A stretch of 64,000 nt of DNA from Streptomyces sp. NBC_01267 (GTDB lineage: Bacteria > Actinomycetota > Actinomycetes > Streptomycetales > Streptomycetaceae): positions 1,998,501-2,062,500 of the forward strand of contig NZ_CP108455.1 of assembly GCF_036241575.1 (NCBI RefSeq), read 5' to 3'. Every line of letters starts with the position of its first letter. Positions within the stretch are counted from its first letter, which is position 1. The notes under the pieces were generated by a model that was not told where the DNA came from, did no database searches, and saw nothing but the letters and a program-made list of their open reading frames with translations. This document shows positions 40,849 to 49,027 of this stretch, piece by piece. The translations under genes were made by a program, and so were the position numbers.

Positions 40849-41994
40849 ATGCGACCCGTCCGTCTTTCCGTCGTCACCGCCATCACGGCCGTGGCCGCCC
40901 TGACCGCCGTCACGGGCTGCGCCGAGAAGAGCGACGCCAAGGCCGGTGCCGGCGGCGCCGTCGAGGTCACGGCCGACGACTCCTCGTGCAAGGTGTCCAA
41001 GACCGAGTTCCCGGCCGGACACGTGCAGTTCGACGTGGAGAACAAGGGCTCCAAGGTCACCGAGGTGTACCTCCTCTTCCCCGACGACCGCATCGTCGCC
41101 GAGCGCGAGAACATCGGCCCCGGTCTGAAGCAGACGCTGACGGCCGAGGTGAAGGCCGGTTCGTACGAGCTGGCCTGCAAGCCCGGCATGAAGGGCCACG
41201 GCATCCGTCAGAAGGTCACCGTGACCGGCGGCACGGCCGTCAAGCGCGACCCGAAGCTGGACGCCGCCGTCGCCGCGTACCGCACGTACGCGCAGGAGCA
41301 GGCCGACGAGACGCTGCCGAAGGCCAAGGCGTTCACCGACGCCATCCGCAAGGGCGACCTGGAGGCGGCCAAGAAGGCGTACGCCCCCTCGCGCCTCGGC
41401 TGGGAGCGCACCGAGCCGGTCGCGGAGTCCTTCGGTGACATCGACCCGAAGACCGACACCCGCGTGAACGACCTGGAGAAGGGCCAGAAGTGGACCGGCT
41501 GGCACCGGCTGGAGAAGGCGCTCTGGCAGGACAAGAAGATCGGCGCCACCGAGAAGGCCCTCGCCACCGAGCTGGACACCGACCTGACCGACTGGCAGAA
41601 GCGGGTCGGCACCGCGGTCATCACCCCGACCTCGATGGCCAACGGCGCCAAGGAACTCCTCGACGAGGTCGCCACCGGGAAGATCACCGGTGAGGAGGAC
41701 CGCTACAGCCACACCGACCTGGTCGACTTCAAGGGCAACGTCGAGGGCGCACAGAAGGCGTACGAGCTGCTGAAGCCGGTCGCCTCCGTGAACCAGCCCG
41801 CGCTGACCAAGGACCTGGACAAGCAGTTCGCCGCGCTGAACACGCTGCTCGACGGCTACCGCACGGACAAGACCTCGTACGACTTCACGTCGTACGACAA
41901 GGTCTCCGAGGCGGACCGCAAGAAGCTGTCGGACGCCGTCAACGCGCTCGCCGAGCCGCTGTCGAGGCTCGCCGCGGCCGTGGTCACGAAGTAA
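40849..41994 (+). CDS. efeO: Iron uptake system periplasmic protein EfeO
   Basis: 381 residues. A lipoprotein signal (TAVTGCAEKSD) is followed by an N-terminal cupredoxin domain (about 35-125) and a C-terminal peptidase-M75-like domain (about 140-381). The M75 iron motif HxxE is seen in GWHRLEKALWQ. EfeO binds and perhaps oxidises ferrous iron before the EfeU channel. The iron-box region precedes it. The order efeO-efeB-efeU is one of the known arrangements of this operon. Confidence 0.95.
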   Translation: MRPVRLSVVTAITAVAALTAVTGCAEKSDAKAGAGGAVEVTADDSSCKVSKTEFPAGHVQFDVENKGSKVTEVYLLFPDDRIVAERENIGPGLKQTLTAEVKAGSYELACKPGMKGHGIRQKVTVTGGTAVKRDPKLDAAVAAYRTYAQEQADETLPKAKAFTDAIRKGDLEAAKKAYAPSRLGWERTEPVAESFGDIDPKTDTRVNDLEKGQKWTGWHRLEKALWQDKKIGATEKALATELDTDLTDWQKRVGTAVITPTSMANGAKELLDEVATGKITGEEDRYSHTDLVDFKGNVEGAQKAYELLKPVASVNQPALTKDLDKQFAALNTLLDGYRTDKTSYDFTSYDKVSEADRKKLSDAVNALAEPLSRLAAAVVTK

Positions 41995-42036
41995 CGCCGG
42001 ACAGAGACAGCGGTCGGACAGAGACAGGAGACCCTG

Positions 42037-43284
42037 ATGGCTGACGAGACCAACCCCGGTTCCCCGTCCCGGCGTTCCCTGATCGGCTGGGGCGGCGCGG
42101 GGCTCGCTCTCGGCGCGGTCGCCGCCGGTGGCGGTGTCGCCGCGCTGCGCACCGGTGACGACACGGCCCCGGTCGCCGAGAGCAGTACGGCCGTACCCTT
42201 CCACGGTGCGCACCAGGCCGGTATCGCCACCGCCGTCCAGGACCGGCTGCACTTCGCGTCCTTCGACGTGACGACCGAGGACCGCGCCGAACTGATCCAG
42301 CTGCTGAAGGACTGGACGAAGGCGGCGGCCCTGATGGCCCAGGGGCACCCGGTCGGCGACGGCGCGTACGGCGGTCAGCCGGAGGCCCCGCCGGACGACA
42401 CCGGTGAGGCGCTCGGGCTGAAGCCGTCCCGGCTGACGCTGACCATCGGCTTCGGCCCCGGCCTGTTCAGGAAGGGCCGTTTCGGTCTGGAGGACAAGCG
42501 GCCCGACGCGCTGGTCGACCTGCCGAAGTTCCCCGGCGACAACCTCGAGGCGACGCGCAGCGGTGGCGACCTGTGCGTCCAGGCCTGCGCGGACGACCCG
42601 CAGGTGGCGGTGCACGCGATCCGCAACCTGGCCAGGATCGGCTTCGGGAAGATAGCCATCCGCTGGTCGCAGCTGGGCTTCGGCAAGACCTCGTCGACCA
42701 CGCCGGACGCCCAGACCCCGCGCAACATGATGGGCTTCAAGGACGGCACCCGGAACATCTCGGGCACCGACCCGGCCGCGCTCGACCAGCACGTCTGGGT
42801 GTCCGGGAAGGACGGTCCGGACTGGATGACCGGCGGCTCGTACCTGGTCGCCCGCCGGATCCGGATGCACATCGAGACCTGGGACCGCGCCTCGCTCCAG
42901 GAGCAGGAGGACGTCTTCGGCCGTGACAAGGGCGAGGGCGCGCCGGTCGGCAAGGCGAAGGAGCGGGACGAGCCGTTCCTGAAGGCCATGCTGCCCACCT
43001 CGCACGTACGGCTGGCCCACCCGGACAGCAACCACGGCATACGGATCCTGCGCCGGGGCTACTCCTTCACCGACGGTACGGACGGTCTGGGGCGGCTGGA
43101 CGCCGGGCTGTTCTTCCTGGCGTACCAGCGGGACGCCCGCAAGGGGTTCATCCCGATCCAGCAGGGGCTGGCGCGGCACGACGCGCTCAACGAGTACATC
43201 CAGCACGTCGGTTCGGCGCATTTCGCCGTCCCGCCGGGCGTCCGTGACAAGAACGACTGGTGGGGCCGTGCGCTCTTCTCCTAG
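42037..43284 (+). CDS. efeB: Dye-decolourising peroxidase / deferrochelatase EfeB
   Basis: 415 residues. A Tat signal (SRRSLIGWGGAGLALGAVAAG) implies export with heme bound. The DyP signature GFKDGTRNISG (GxxDG) carries the catalytic Asp. The proximal heme His lies in TSHVRLAHPDSN, followed by GIRILRRGYSF with the conserved Arg. Family members oxidise Fe(II) or release iron from heme and feed the EfeU channel. AGACAGGAGA lies shortly upstream of the ATG; the gap to efeO is 42 bp. Confidence 0.96.
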   Translation: MADETNPGSPSRRSLIGWGGAGLALGAVAAGGGVAALRTGDDTAPVAESSTAVPFHGAHQAGIATAVQDRLHFASFDVTTEDRAELIQLLKDWTKAAALMAQGHPVGDGAYGGQPEAPPDDTGEALGLKPSRLTLTIGFGPGLFRKGRFGLEDKRPDALVDLPKFPGDNLEATRSGGDLCVQACADDPQVAVHAIRNLARIGFGKIAIRWSQLGFGKTSSTTPDAQTPRNMMGFKDGTRNISGTDPAALDQHVWVSGKDGPDWMTGGSYLVARRIRMHIETWDRASLQEQEDVFGRDKGEGAPVGKAKERDEPFLKAMLPTSHVRLAHPDSNHGIRILRRGYSFTDGTDGLGRLDAGLFFLAYQRDARKGFIPIQQGLARHDALNEYIQHVGSAHFAVPPGVRDKNDWWGRALFS

Positions 43285-43362
43285 GACCCGTCCCGGCCCG
43301 TGCTGCTCCTGCGGTGTCCGTCGTTCTCGTAATCCGGTTCCTGCAACCAGAAAGGACCCGAC

Positions 43363-44322
43363 GTGTTCGGCAACTATCTGATCGGTCTGCGCGAGGGGCT
43401 CGAAGCGAGCCTGGTCGTGTGCATTCTCATCGCCTACCTCGTCAAGACGGAGCGGCGTGACGCGCTGCGGCCCATCTGGATCGGTATCTCCACCGCGATC
43501 GTGGTGGCGCTCGCGTTCGGCTTCGCGCTCGAATTCGGCTCGCAGGAGCTGACGTTCAAGGCTCAGGAAGCGCTCGGCGGTTCGCTGTCGATCGTCGCGG
43601 TCGCGCTCGTGACCTGGATGGTCTTCTGGATGCGGCGCACCGCGCGCCACCTCAAGTCCGAACTCCACGGCAAGCTGGACTCCGCGCTGCGGATGGGTAC
43701 GGGCGCGCTCGTCGCGACCGCCTTCCTCGCCGTGGGCCGGGAGGGCCTGGAGACCGCGCTGTTCATCTGGTCCTCGGTGCACACCTCGACCAACGGCAGC
43801 CAGGAGCCGATGATCGGCGCGCTGCTCGGCATCCTCACGGCGGTCGTCCTCGGCTGGCTGTTCTACCGGGGTGCGGTCCGGATCAACCTGTCGAAGTTCT
43901 TCACCTGGACCGGCGGGATGCTGGTGATCGTGGCCGCGGGCGTGCTCGCGTACGGCGTCCACGACCTCCAGGAGGCCGACTTCCTCCCCGGCATCGGGAG
44001 CCTCGCGTTCGACATCAGCTCGGCCGTTCCGCCGGACAGCTGGTACGGCACGCTGCTGAAGGGCGTGTTCAACTTCCAGCCGGACCCGACCGTGGTCCAG
44101 GCAACGGTATGGGTGCTCTACCTGGTCCCCACGCTCGCATTTTTCTTCGCCCCGGTAGGGTTCGCGAAGTCGGTGGGGTCGAGGGAGCAGAAGGCAACTC
44201 ATGAGCAGGCTGGGGCGGCTGACGGCGGTTCTCGCGACGGTGGCAGTGATGTCGCTGACGGCGAGCGGGTGCATGACGGTGCACGGGGAGCTGGAAGTCG
44301 TACCGTCAGCGACGAAGGCTGA
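43363..44322 (+). CDS. efeU: Ferrous/ferric iron permease EfeU (FTR1 family)
   Basis: 319 residues with seven membrane segments. The two REGLE iron-binding motifs are present: LIGLREGLEASLVVCIL in segment 1 and AVGREGLETALFIW in segment 4. The conserved part ends around residue 275 (FFFAPVGFAKSVG). The last 40 or so residues (Gly/Asp/Ser-rich) are simply the other-frame reading of the start of the next gene, which overlaps by 122 bp, so the tail may be non-functional or the stop may have shifted. Confidence 0.93.
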   Translation: MFGNYLIGLREGLEASLVVCILIAYLVKTERRDALRPIWIGISTAIVVALAFGFALEFGSQELTFKAQEALGGSLSIVAVALVTWMVFWMRRTARHLKSELHGKLDSALRMGTGALVATAFLAVGREGLETALFIWSSVHTSTNGSQEPMIGALLGILTAVVLGWLFYRGAVRINLSKFFTWTGGMLVIVAAGVLAYGVHDLQEADFLPGIGSLAFDISSAVPPDSWYGTLLKGVFNFQPDPTVVQATVWVLYLVPTLAFFFAPVGFAKSVGSREQKATHEQAGAADGGSRDGGSDVADGERVHDGARGAGSRTVSDEG

Positions 44323-45163
44323 GGCCGCCCAGGCACTCGCCGCGTTCACCGACGCGTACAACAAGGCGGACAAGGCGTACGACCCGGCTCTCGACGAGGG
44401 CCGGGTCACGGGTTCGCTCGGTGCGATCAACCAGGCGGGGCTGAAGGCGCGGCACATCACCACCCCGGCCGGGAACGCCCAGCACTCGGACATGACGCTG
44501 TCCGACGCGAAGTTCCTCATACCGAAGAAGGCCGGGTGGCCGCGGTGGTTCGTCGCCGACACCGACTCCAACCGGGACCGGAACAACCGCTGGCTGGTGG
44601 TCTTCGTGAAGAACGCGGCGGGCCAGCCGTGGCGGGCCGCCTATCTGTCGGTCGTCGCCCCGTCGGCGCTCCCCGCCTTCGTCACGGACAAGGACGGCTG
44701 GGCCGAGCCGGTGGAGCCGGCCGGTCACTCGCTGGCGGTGGCCCCGAAGGATCTGAGCGCGCAGTACGCCTCGTATCTGCAGAGCGGGAAACCGGCGCAC
44801 TTCGCCCCCGGGCCGAACACCAGCCTCTGGCGGGCCGCGCGGGAGAAGAACGCGAATCTGCCGACGCTCTCCACGCAGTACGTCGACCGGCCGCTCACCG
44901 ACGGCGACTACCGGCCGCTCGGGCTGGCCACGCGGGACGGCGGGGCGCTGGTCTTCTTCTCCACCCGGCACTTCGAGCAGCAGACCGCGGCGAAGGGTCT
45001 GCACCTGACGGTCCCGGCGGACGTGAAGGCGCTGACGACCGGTGACGCGAGGACCACGATCACCAAGGAACGCGTGGCCGGTGAGGTCGCGCTGGTCCCC
45101 GCCGAGGGACAGGTGAACGTGCTCAACCGCTTGCAGGGCCTGACGGCCGCGAAGGGCTCGTAG
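44201..45163 (+). CDS. Lipoprotein of unknown function behind EfeUOB
   Basis: 320 residues from the ATG at 44201 (MSRLGRLTAVL), with GAGGGAGCAG upstream. The signal ends in the lipobox LTASGCMTVHG. The mature part is mixed alpha/beta with no motif I recognise (FTDAYNKADKAYDPALDEGR, RWLVVFVKNAAGQPWRAAYLSV, VDRPLTDGDYRPL). It starts inside efeU in another frame, so it is almost certainly in the same transcript and translationally linked. An accessory role in iron uptake or an unrelated envelope role are both possible. Confidence 0.8.
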   Translation: MSRLGRLTAVLATVAVMSLTASGCMTVHGELEVVPSATKAEAAQALAAFTDAYNKADKAYDPALDEGRVTGSLGAINQAGLKARHITTPAGNAQHSDMTLSDAKFLIPKKAGWPRWFVADTDSNRDRNNRWLVVFVKNAAGQPWRAAYLSVVAPSALPAFVTDKDGWAEPVEPAGHSLAVAPKDLSAQYASYLQSGKPAHFAPGPNTSLWRAAREKNANLPTLSTQYVDRPLTDGDYRPLGLATRDGGALVFFSTRHFEQQTAAKGLHLTVPADVKALTTGDARTTITKERVAGEVALVPAEGQVNVLNRLQGLTAAKGS

Positions 45164-45182
45164 GCGGTTCCCCCGCTGTTCC

Positions 45183-45222
45183 CCGCCTGTTCCCCGGCCG
45201 TCGTCCGGACGGGGAACGGCGG
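45183..45222 (+). terminator. Stem-loop after the efe operon
   Basis: CCGCC-T-GTTCCCCG and CGGGGAAC-GGCGG (cores 45189-45196 and 45210-45217) pair with a single bulged T around 13 bases, 20 bp after the lipoprotein stop. It lies between convergent genes and could serve both directions. Confidence 0.65.
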
Positions 45223-45244
45223 GTGTCTGCCGGCGGCCGCCTGC

Positions 45245-45976
45245 TCAGCGGCCGAGCGGCCAGGCCACCGCGTGCGCGTCCTGATCGTCCTCGTCCGCGA
45301 AGCGCGCGCAGGCGTCGGTGAGCGTCTCCAGGAGGGTCAGCGGGTCCGGCAGCGGATGTTCGAGCCCACGGACCCAGTCCACGCTCGCCTCACCGGGCAG
45401 CCGGGCGGGCGGTACGAGCACGTAGCTGCCGCGGCAGTGCCAGCGCAGCCCCGGGTGCTCGTCCATCGTCTCGGGGTGGCAGTCCAGCTCGCACGGCCAC
45501 CACTCGTCCTCGTCCTCGGGCGTGCCACGGGTGGCGGTGAAGAAGAGCATCCGGTCGCTGCCCGACTGGGCGACGGGCCCCACTTCGATGCCCTCGGCCA
45601 GCAGCCGCTCCAAAGCACTGCGTCCCGCGTCGAGCGGGACGTCGAGTACGTCGAGGACCATGCCGGTCGCGGTGATGAAGTTCGCATCGGGCTGGTTGCG
45701 GACCCAGCGCTCGACCTGGGCGCGGTCGGTGGTCGACTGCGTCTGCCAGGCGAAGGAGAGGGGGTGCCTGGCCGGGGTGGGACAGCCCACGCGGTCGCAG
45801 GAACACCGGTAACCGATGGGGTGGGCGGCGGGCGAGAGCGGCAGTCCGGCTGCGGCGGCAGCGAGCAGAAGCGTCTCGCGGAGGTGGTGGTCGTCGGGGG
45901 ACTCCTTGGGACGGCGGCGCAGCCACTGGGACATCCTGCTCGCTGTGCCGCGATCCCGGCCGGACTCTGTTCCCAT
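45245..45976 (-). CDS. Stand-alone Prim-Pol (bifunctional primase/polymerase N-terminal) protein
   Basis: 243 residues. The frame resembles the Streptomyces proteins annotated with the Prim-Pol N-terminal domain: LLLAAAAAGLPLSPAAHPIG, a Cys cluster in YRCSCDRVGCPTPARHPLSFAW, QVERWVRNQPDANFITATG, and a late VLVPPARLPGEASVDWVRG. The catalytic Asp pair of true archaeo-eukaryotic primases is not clear (DVLDVPLDAG is the nearest), and no helicase part follows. Many Streptomyces carry such single-domain copies; their role is unknown. Confidence 0.72.
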   Translation of the reverse strand: MGTESGRDRGTASRMSQWLRRRPKESPDDHHLRETLLLAAAAAGLPLSPAAHPIGYRCSCDRVGCPTPARHPLSFAWQTQSTTDRAQVERWVRNQPDANFITATGMVLDVLDVPLDAGRSALERLLAEGIEVGPVAQSGSDRMLFFTATRGTPEDEDEWWPCELDCHPETMDEHPGLRWHCRGSYVLVPPARLPGEASVDWVRGLEHPLPDPLTLLETLTDACARFADEDDQDAHAVAWPLGR

Positions 45977-46066
45977 CTATCCCCTCACCTCACCACTACC
46001 CCCACGTACCCTCCATGCTGCCACCATCCTGCGCCCCGGGTGACCACATATGCCTTCCCGGGTGCC

Positions 46067-46786
46067 TCAGGGGCTGTCGGGACGGGCACCGATTCCGCGC
46101 AGGACCTGGTCCACGCAGGTGTCCGCGAAGGCATGGGTGAGCGGGGCGGTGCGCAGGAGCCAGCGGTGGGTGAGCGGTCCCACCAGCATCTCCACGGCCA
46201 CCCGGATGTCCACGCCCGGGTCGACCTGCCCGGCCAGGACAGCGGCCCGCAGCCGCTCCTCGTACAGCGCGAGGGAGGGTTCGAGCAGTTCGCGGGTGAA
46301 CTTCCGGCCGAGTTCCGGATCGGTGGCGCCCGCCGCGGTCAGCGCGCGGGTGGGCGCCTCGTACTTCTCGTCGGTGAACTGGTCGACGGTGAGCCGCAGC
46401 ACGTGCTTCAGATCGGCGGCGACGTCCCCGGTGTCGGGGAAGCCGGTCCACTCGCCCTCGGCCGCCGCGTCCTCGAAGAGCGCGGTGGAGGCGTCGAGCA
46501 GTACGGCCGCCCTCGACGGCCACCAGCGGTAGATCGTCTGCTTGCCGACCCCCGCGCGGGCGGCGATGGCCTCGATCGTCAGCCTGTCGTAGCCGACCTC
46601 ACCGACCAGGGCGAGCGCCGCGTCGAGGATCGCGCGGCGCGAGCGCTCGCTGCGGCGGTTGGCGTTCGGCGCCTTGCGGGACACCGGGTCGGCGGACGGT
46701 GCCGCGGAGGACGGCTGCGCAGGTGAAGGCTGTACGGGAGTCGGCTGCGCGGAGGGCGGCTGCGCGGGGGTCGGGGAATCGGCCAT
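46067..46786 (-). CDS. TetR-family regulator with Pro/Gln-rich N-terminus
   Basis: 239 residues from the ATG at 46786 (MADSPTPAQPPS). Residues 1-35 are Pro/Ala/Gln/Ser repeats from a 15-bp array. The HTH (about 45-90) reads LTIEAIAARAGVGKQTIYRWW, followed by a TetR_C_11-like ligand domain (SLALYEERLRAAVLAGQVDPGVD). It is divergent from the DDAH-like gene across 204 bp that include CGTATCGTCTCGG, a possible half-operator. Target and ligand unknown. Confidence 0.9.
   Translation of the reverse strand: MADSPTPAQPPSAQPTPVQPSPAQPSSAAPSADPVSRKAPNANRRSERSRRAILDAALALVGEVGYDRLTIEAIAARAGVGKQTIYRWWPSRAAVLLDASTALFEDAAAEGEWTGFPDTGDVAADLKHVLRLTVDQFTDEKYEAPTRALTAAGATDPELGRKFTRELLEPSLALYEERLRAAVLAGQVDPGVDIRVAVEMLVGPLTHRWLLRTAPLTHAFADTCVDQVLRGIGARPDSP
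46713..46772 (-). repeat. 15-bp tandem repeat x4 in the TetR gene
   Basis: Four 15-bp units (46713, 46728, 46743, 46758), such as GGCTGCGCGGAGGGC in plus-strand sense. They encode the (P/S)xQPx repeats at the TetR N-terminus. Confidence 0.85.
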
Positions 46787-46990
46787 GGACCGGAATCTAA
46801 CACCGGTGGAGTCGACACGTATCGTCTCGGTTTGCCTGGACTGTGCCCGGCCGGTCACGGTTCCGGCCACCGGCGCGGCCACGGTGGGTGAACCACCCGA
46901 TCGGTGCACAGCGCGCGGGCCCCGCAGAGCGGACCATGGGCAGCAACCGGCTGCGCACCCGCAGCCCATGTCCGCCGTGAGGAGCCCTCA

Positions 46991-47806
46991 TTGCCTCGTG
47001 ACGCCCGACCCCGGCGCTATCTGATGTGCCCACCGGCACACTTCAGGGTGACGTACTCCATCAACCCGTGGATGGACCCTTCGAAACCGGTCGACCTGCC
47101 GCTCGCCCTCGCCCAGTGGGAGGACCTGCGGGACCGCTACCGCTCGCTCGGCCATACCGTCGAGCTGCTCGATCCCCGCCCCGAGCTGCCCGACATGGTC
47201 TTCGCCGCCAACGGCGCCACCGTGGTCGACGACCGGGTGCTCGGCGCCCGCTTCGCCCATGCCGAACGGGCCGGGGAGGCCGAGGCGCATCTGGCGTGGT
47301 TCCACGCGCACGGCTTCACGGACATCCACCTGCCCGCCCATGTCAACGAGGGCGAGGGGGACTTCGCCGTCACCGCGTCCTTCGTGCTCGCCGGACGGGG
47401 CTTCCGCTCCAGCCCGCTGTCGCACGACGAGGCCCAGGAGTTCTTCGGCCGCCCGGTGATCGGCCTCGATCTCGTCGACCCCCGCTACTACCACCTGGAC
47501 ACCGCGCTGAGCGTCCTGGACGACACGGCCGACGAGATCATGTACTACCCGGACGCCTTCTCCCCCGGCAGCCGCTCCGTACTGGCCAGACTCTTCCCCG
47601 ACGCGCTGATCGCCACCCCGGAGGACGCCGGGGCGCTGGGTCTCAACGCGGTGAGCGACGGCCGCCATGTGCTGCTGCCGCAGGCCGCTGTCGGGCTGTT
47701 CGGGCCGCTGCGGGCGCGCGGGTTCGAGCCGCTGGGGATGGATCTGGGCGAGCTGCTCAAGGGCGGCGGCAGCGTCAAGTGCTGTACGCAGGAGCTGCGT
47801 CCGTAG
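46991..47806 (+). CDS. ddaH: Dimethylargininase/amidinotransferase-family hydrolase (DDAH-like)
   Basis: 271 residues from a TTG at 46991, chosen because GTGAGGAGC is placed ideally five bases upstream; the next in-frame ATG (47024) would remove MCPP-flanking conserved residues. The five-bladed propeller family is evident: FRVTYSINPWMD, PELPDMVFAANGATV, HVNEGEGDFAVT (substrate Glu/Asp), YYHLDTALSVLDD (catalytic His) and the catalytic Cys in GGSVKCCTQELRP. It hydrolyses methylated arginine or arginine to citrulline. It is not next to arginine-pathway genes. Confidence 0.88.
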   Translation: MPRDARPRRYLMCPPAHFRVTYSINPWMDPSKPVDLPLALAQWEDLRDRYRSLGHTVELLDPRPELPDMVFAANGATVVDDRVLGARFAHAERAGEAEAHLAWFHAHGFTDIHLPAHVNEGEGDFAVTASFVLAGRGFRSSPLSHDEAQEFFGRPVIGLDLVDPRYYHLDTALSVLDDTADEIMYYPDAFSPGSRSVLARLFPDALIATPEDAGALGLNAVSDGRHVLLPQAAVGLFGPLRARGFEPLGMDLGELLKGGGSVKCCTQELRP

Positions 47807-47852
47807 CCGGTCGGGAACCGGGCCGGGTGTACGGGTCACGCGTGAGCGGTCG

Positions 47853-47927
47853 CGCGTGACCCGTTACGGCACGGGCCGTTACCGCATGACCCGTTACCGC
47901 GTGGGCAGTTACCGCACGGGCCGTTAC
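47853..47927 (-). repeat. 15-bp tandem repeat x5 after the DDAH gene
   Basis: Units at 47853, 47868, 47883, 47898 and 47913, all ending GTTAC (for example CGCATGACCCGTTAC). The array is non-coding except that its last bases contain the stop codon of the Rsm22-like gene on the minus strand. Confidence 0.9.
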
Positions 47928-48931
47928 GCGTCGGGCGGCCAGGCGTCGCCCCACGCCGTGTCCCGTGCCGCGCGGTAGAGGTCGCCGTGGCGCTTGGACA
48001 CCGTCTCGCGGACGAGGTCCCCGGCGTCCGTGCACAGCTCCAGCTGGACGAGGCCCTTGCGGATCTGCGGTTTGCGTACGACTCGGGCGGGGACCGTCGC
48101 CACGTCACCGCGGAAGGCCGCGACGTAGCTGAACTTCTCGTCCTCGTACGGAAGGGAGCCGCCCTTGATCCGTCGGTGCAGCGAGGAGCGGGTGACCCGC
48201 GCCGAGAAGTGGCACCAGTCCGTGCCGCGCTCGATGGGGCAGGCGTCGCTGTGCGGGCAGGGTGCCGCGGTCCGCATCCCCGCCGCGGTCAGCCGGTCGC
48301 GGGCCGCCATGATCCGCAGATAGCCGTCGGGGGTGCCCGGTTCGACGATCACGACGGCCGTGGCCGCGGCAGCCGCCGCGTCCACCACGGCGGTGCGGTC
48401 GGCCACGGTCAGCTCGCCGAGGACGTACGAGACGGTGACCAGATCGGTGCTCTCCAGGCTGAGCGCCGAGCCGATCCGTGAGCGCCGCCACTCGGCGCCG
48501 CGCAGAGCGGGCGAGCCCGACTCCGCGGCCAGTTCACGGCCGAGCGCGAGTGCGGGCTCCGCCCAGTCGAGCACGGTGGTACGGCGGGTCTCGCCGTCCT
48601 CCGTGTCCTGCCAGGCCCCGGCCACCGCCCAGCTCGCCGCCCCGGTACCGCCGCCGATGTCGGTGTGGGTGGCGGGCACCCACTCCGGAACCGCGGCCCG
48701 GAAGGCGTCGAGCGCGGACCGTACCGCCTCGAAGGTCGCGGGCATCCGGTACGCGGCGTACGCGGCGACGTCCGAACGGTCCCGCAGGACCGGGGCGTCG
48801 GTGGGGGTGGTCCCCCGGTAGTTGGCGATCAGCCGCTCGACGGCCTGTGCGGCCTGTTTGGGCGGCAGCCCGTCGAGAAGTCCGGCAAGGGCACTGCGCA
48901 GGGCTTCCGCGGTGGGGAGGGAGTCGTTCAC
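47924..48931 (-). CDS. Rsm22-like SAM-dependent methyltransferase
   Basis: 335 residues. The N-terminal helices (LPPKQAAQAVERLIANYRG, AAYAAYRMPATFEAVRSAL) and the SAM-binding THTDIGGGTGAASWAV match the small ribosomal subunit Rsm22 family. A Cys-rich segment (CPHSDACPIERGTDWCHF) is the iron-sulphur or zinc-binding element of these proteins. The yeast relative acts on the mitochondrial small ribosomal subunit; the bacterial substrate is not known. The stop lies within a 15-bp tandem array. Confidence 0.88.
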   Translation of the reverse strand: MNDSLPTAEALRSALAGLLDGLPPKQAAQAVERLIANYRGTTPTDAPVLRDRSDVAAYAAYRMPATFEAVRSALDAFRAAVPEWVPATHTDIGGGTGAASWAVAGAWQDTEDGETRRTTVLDWAEPALALGRELAAESGSPALRGAEWRRSRIGSALSLESTDLVTVSYVLGELTVADRTAVVDAAAAAATAVVIVEPGTPDGYLRIMAARDRLTAAGMRTAAPCPHSDACPIERGTDWCHFSARVTRSSLHRRIKGGSLPYEDEKFSYVAAFRGDVATVPARVVRKPQIRKGLVQLELCTDAGDLVRETVSKRHGDLYRAARDTAWGDAWPPDA

Positions 48932-48970
48932 CGGAGGAGTTTAGACCGACCGTCGCGGAGGAGGCCGCCT

Positions 48971-48997
48971 CGGACCGGGAGCCCTCTCCCTGGTCCG
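48971..48997 (-). terminator. Stem-loop downstream of the ketosynthase operon
   Basis: CGGACCGGGAG (48971-48981) pairs with CTCCCTGGTCCG (48986-48997) with one bulged base and a four-base loop. It lies 30 bp after the last gene of the operon. A longer-range repeat TAGACCGACC/GGTCGGTCTA (48942-48951, 49021-49030) frames it. Confidence 0.6.
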
Positions 48998-49027
48998 GCC
49001 TGATCCGGGCGGAAGGCCCGGGTCGGT

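Noticed and set aside
46787..46990. TetR operator CGTATCG...TCTCGG between the TetR and DDAH genes
   Set aside because: Only one half-site is convincing; no symmetrical partner of useful length was found, so it is mentioned under the TetR gene but not listed as a site.
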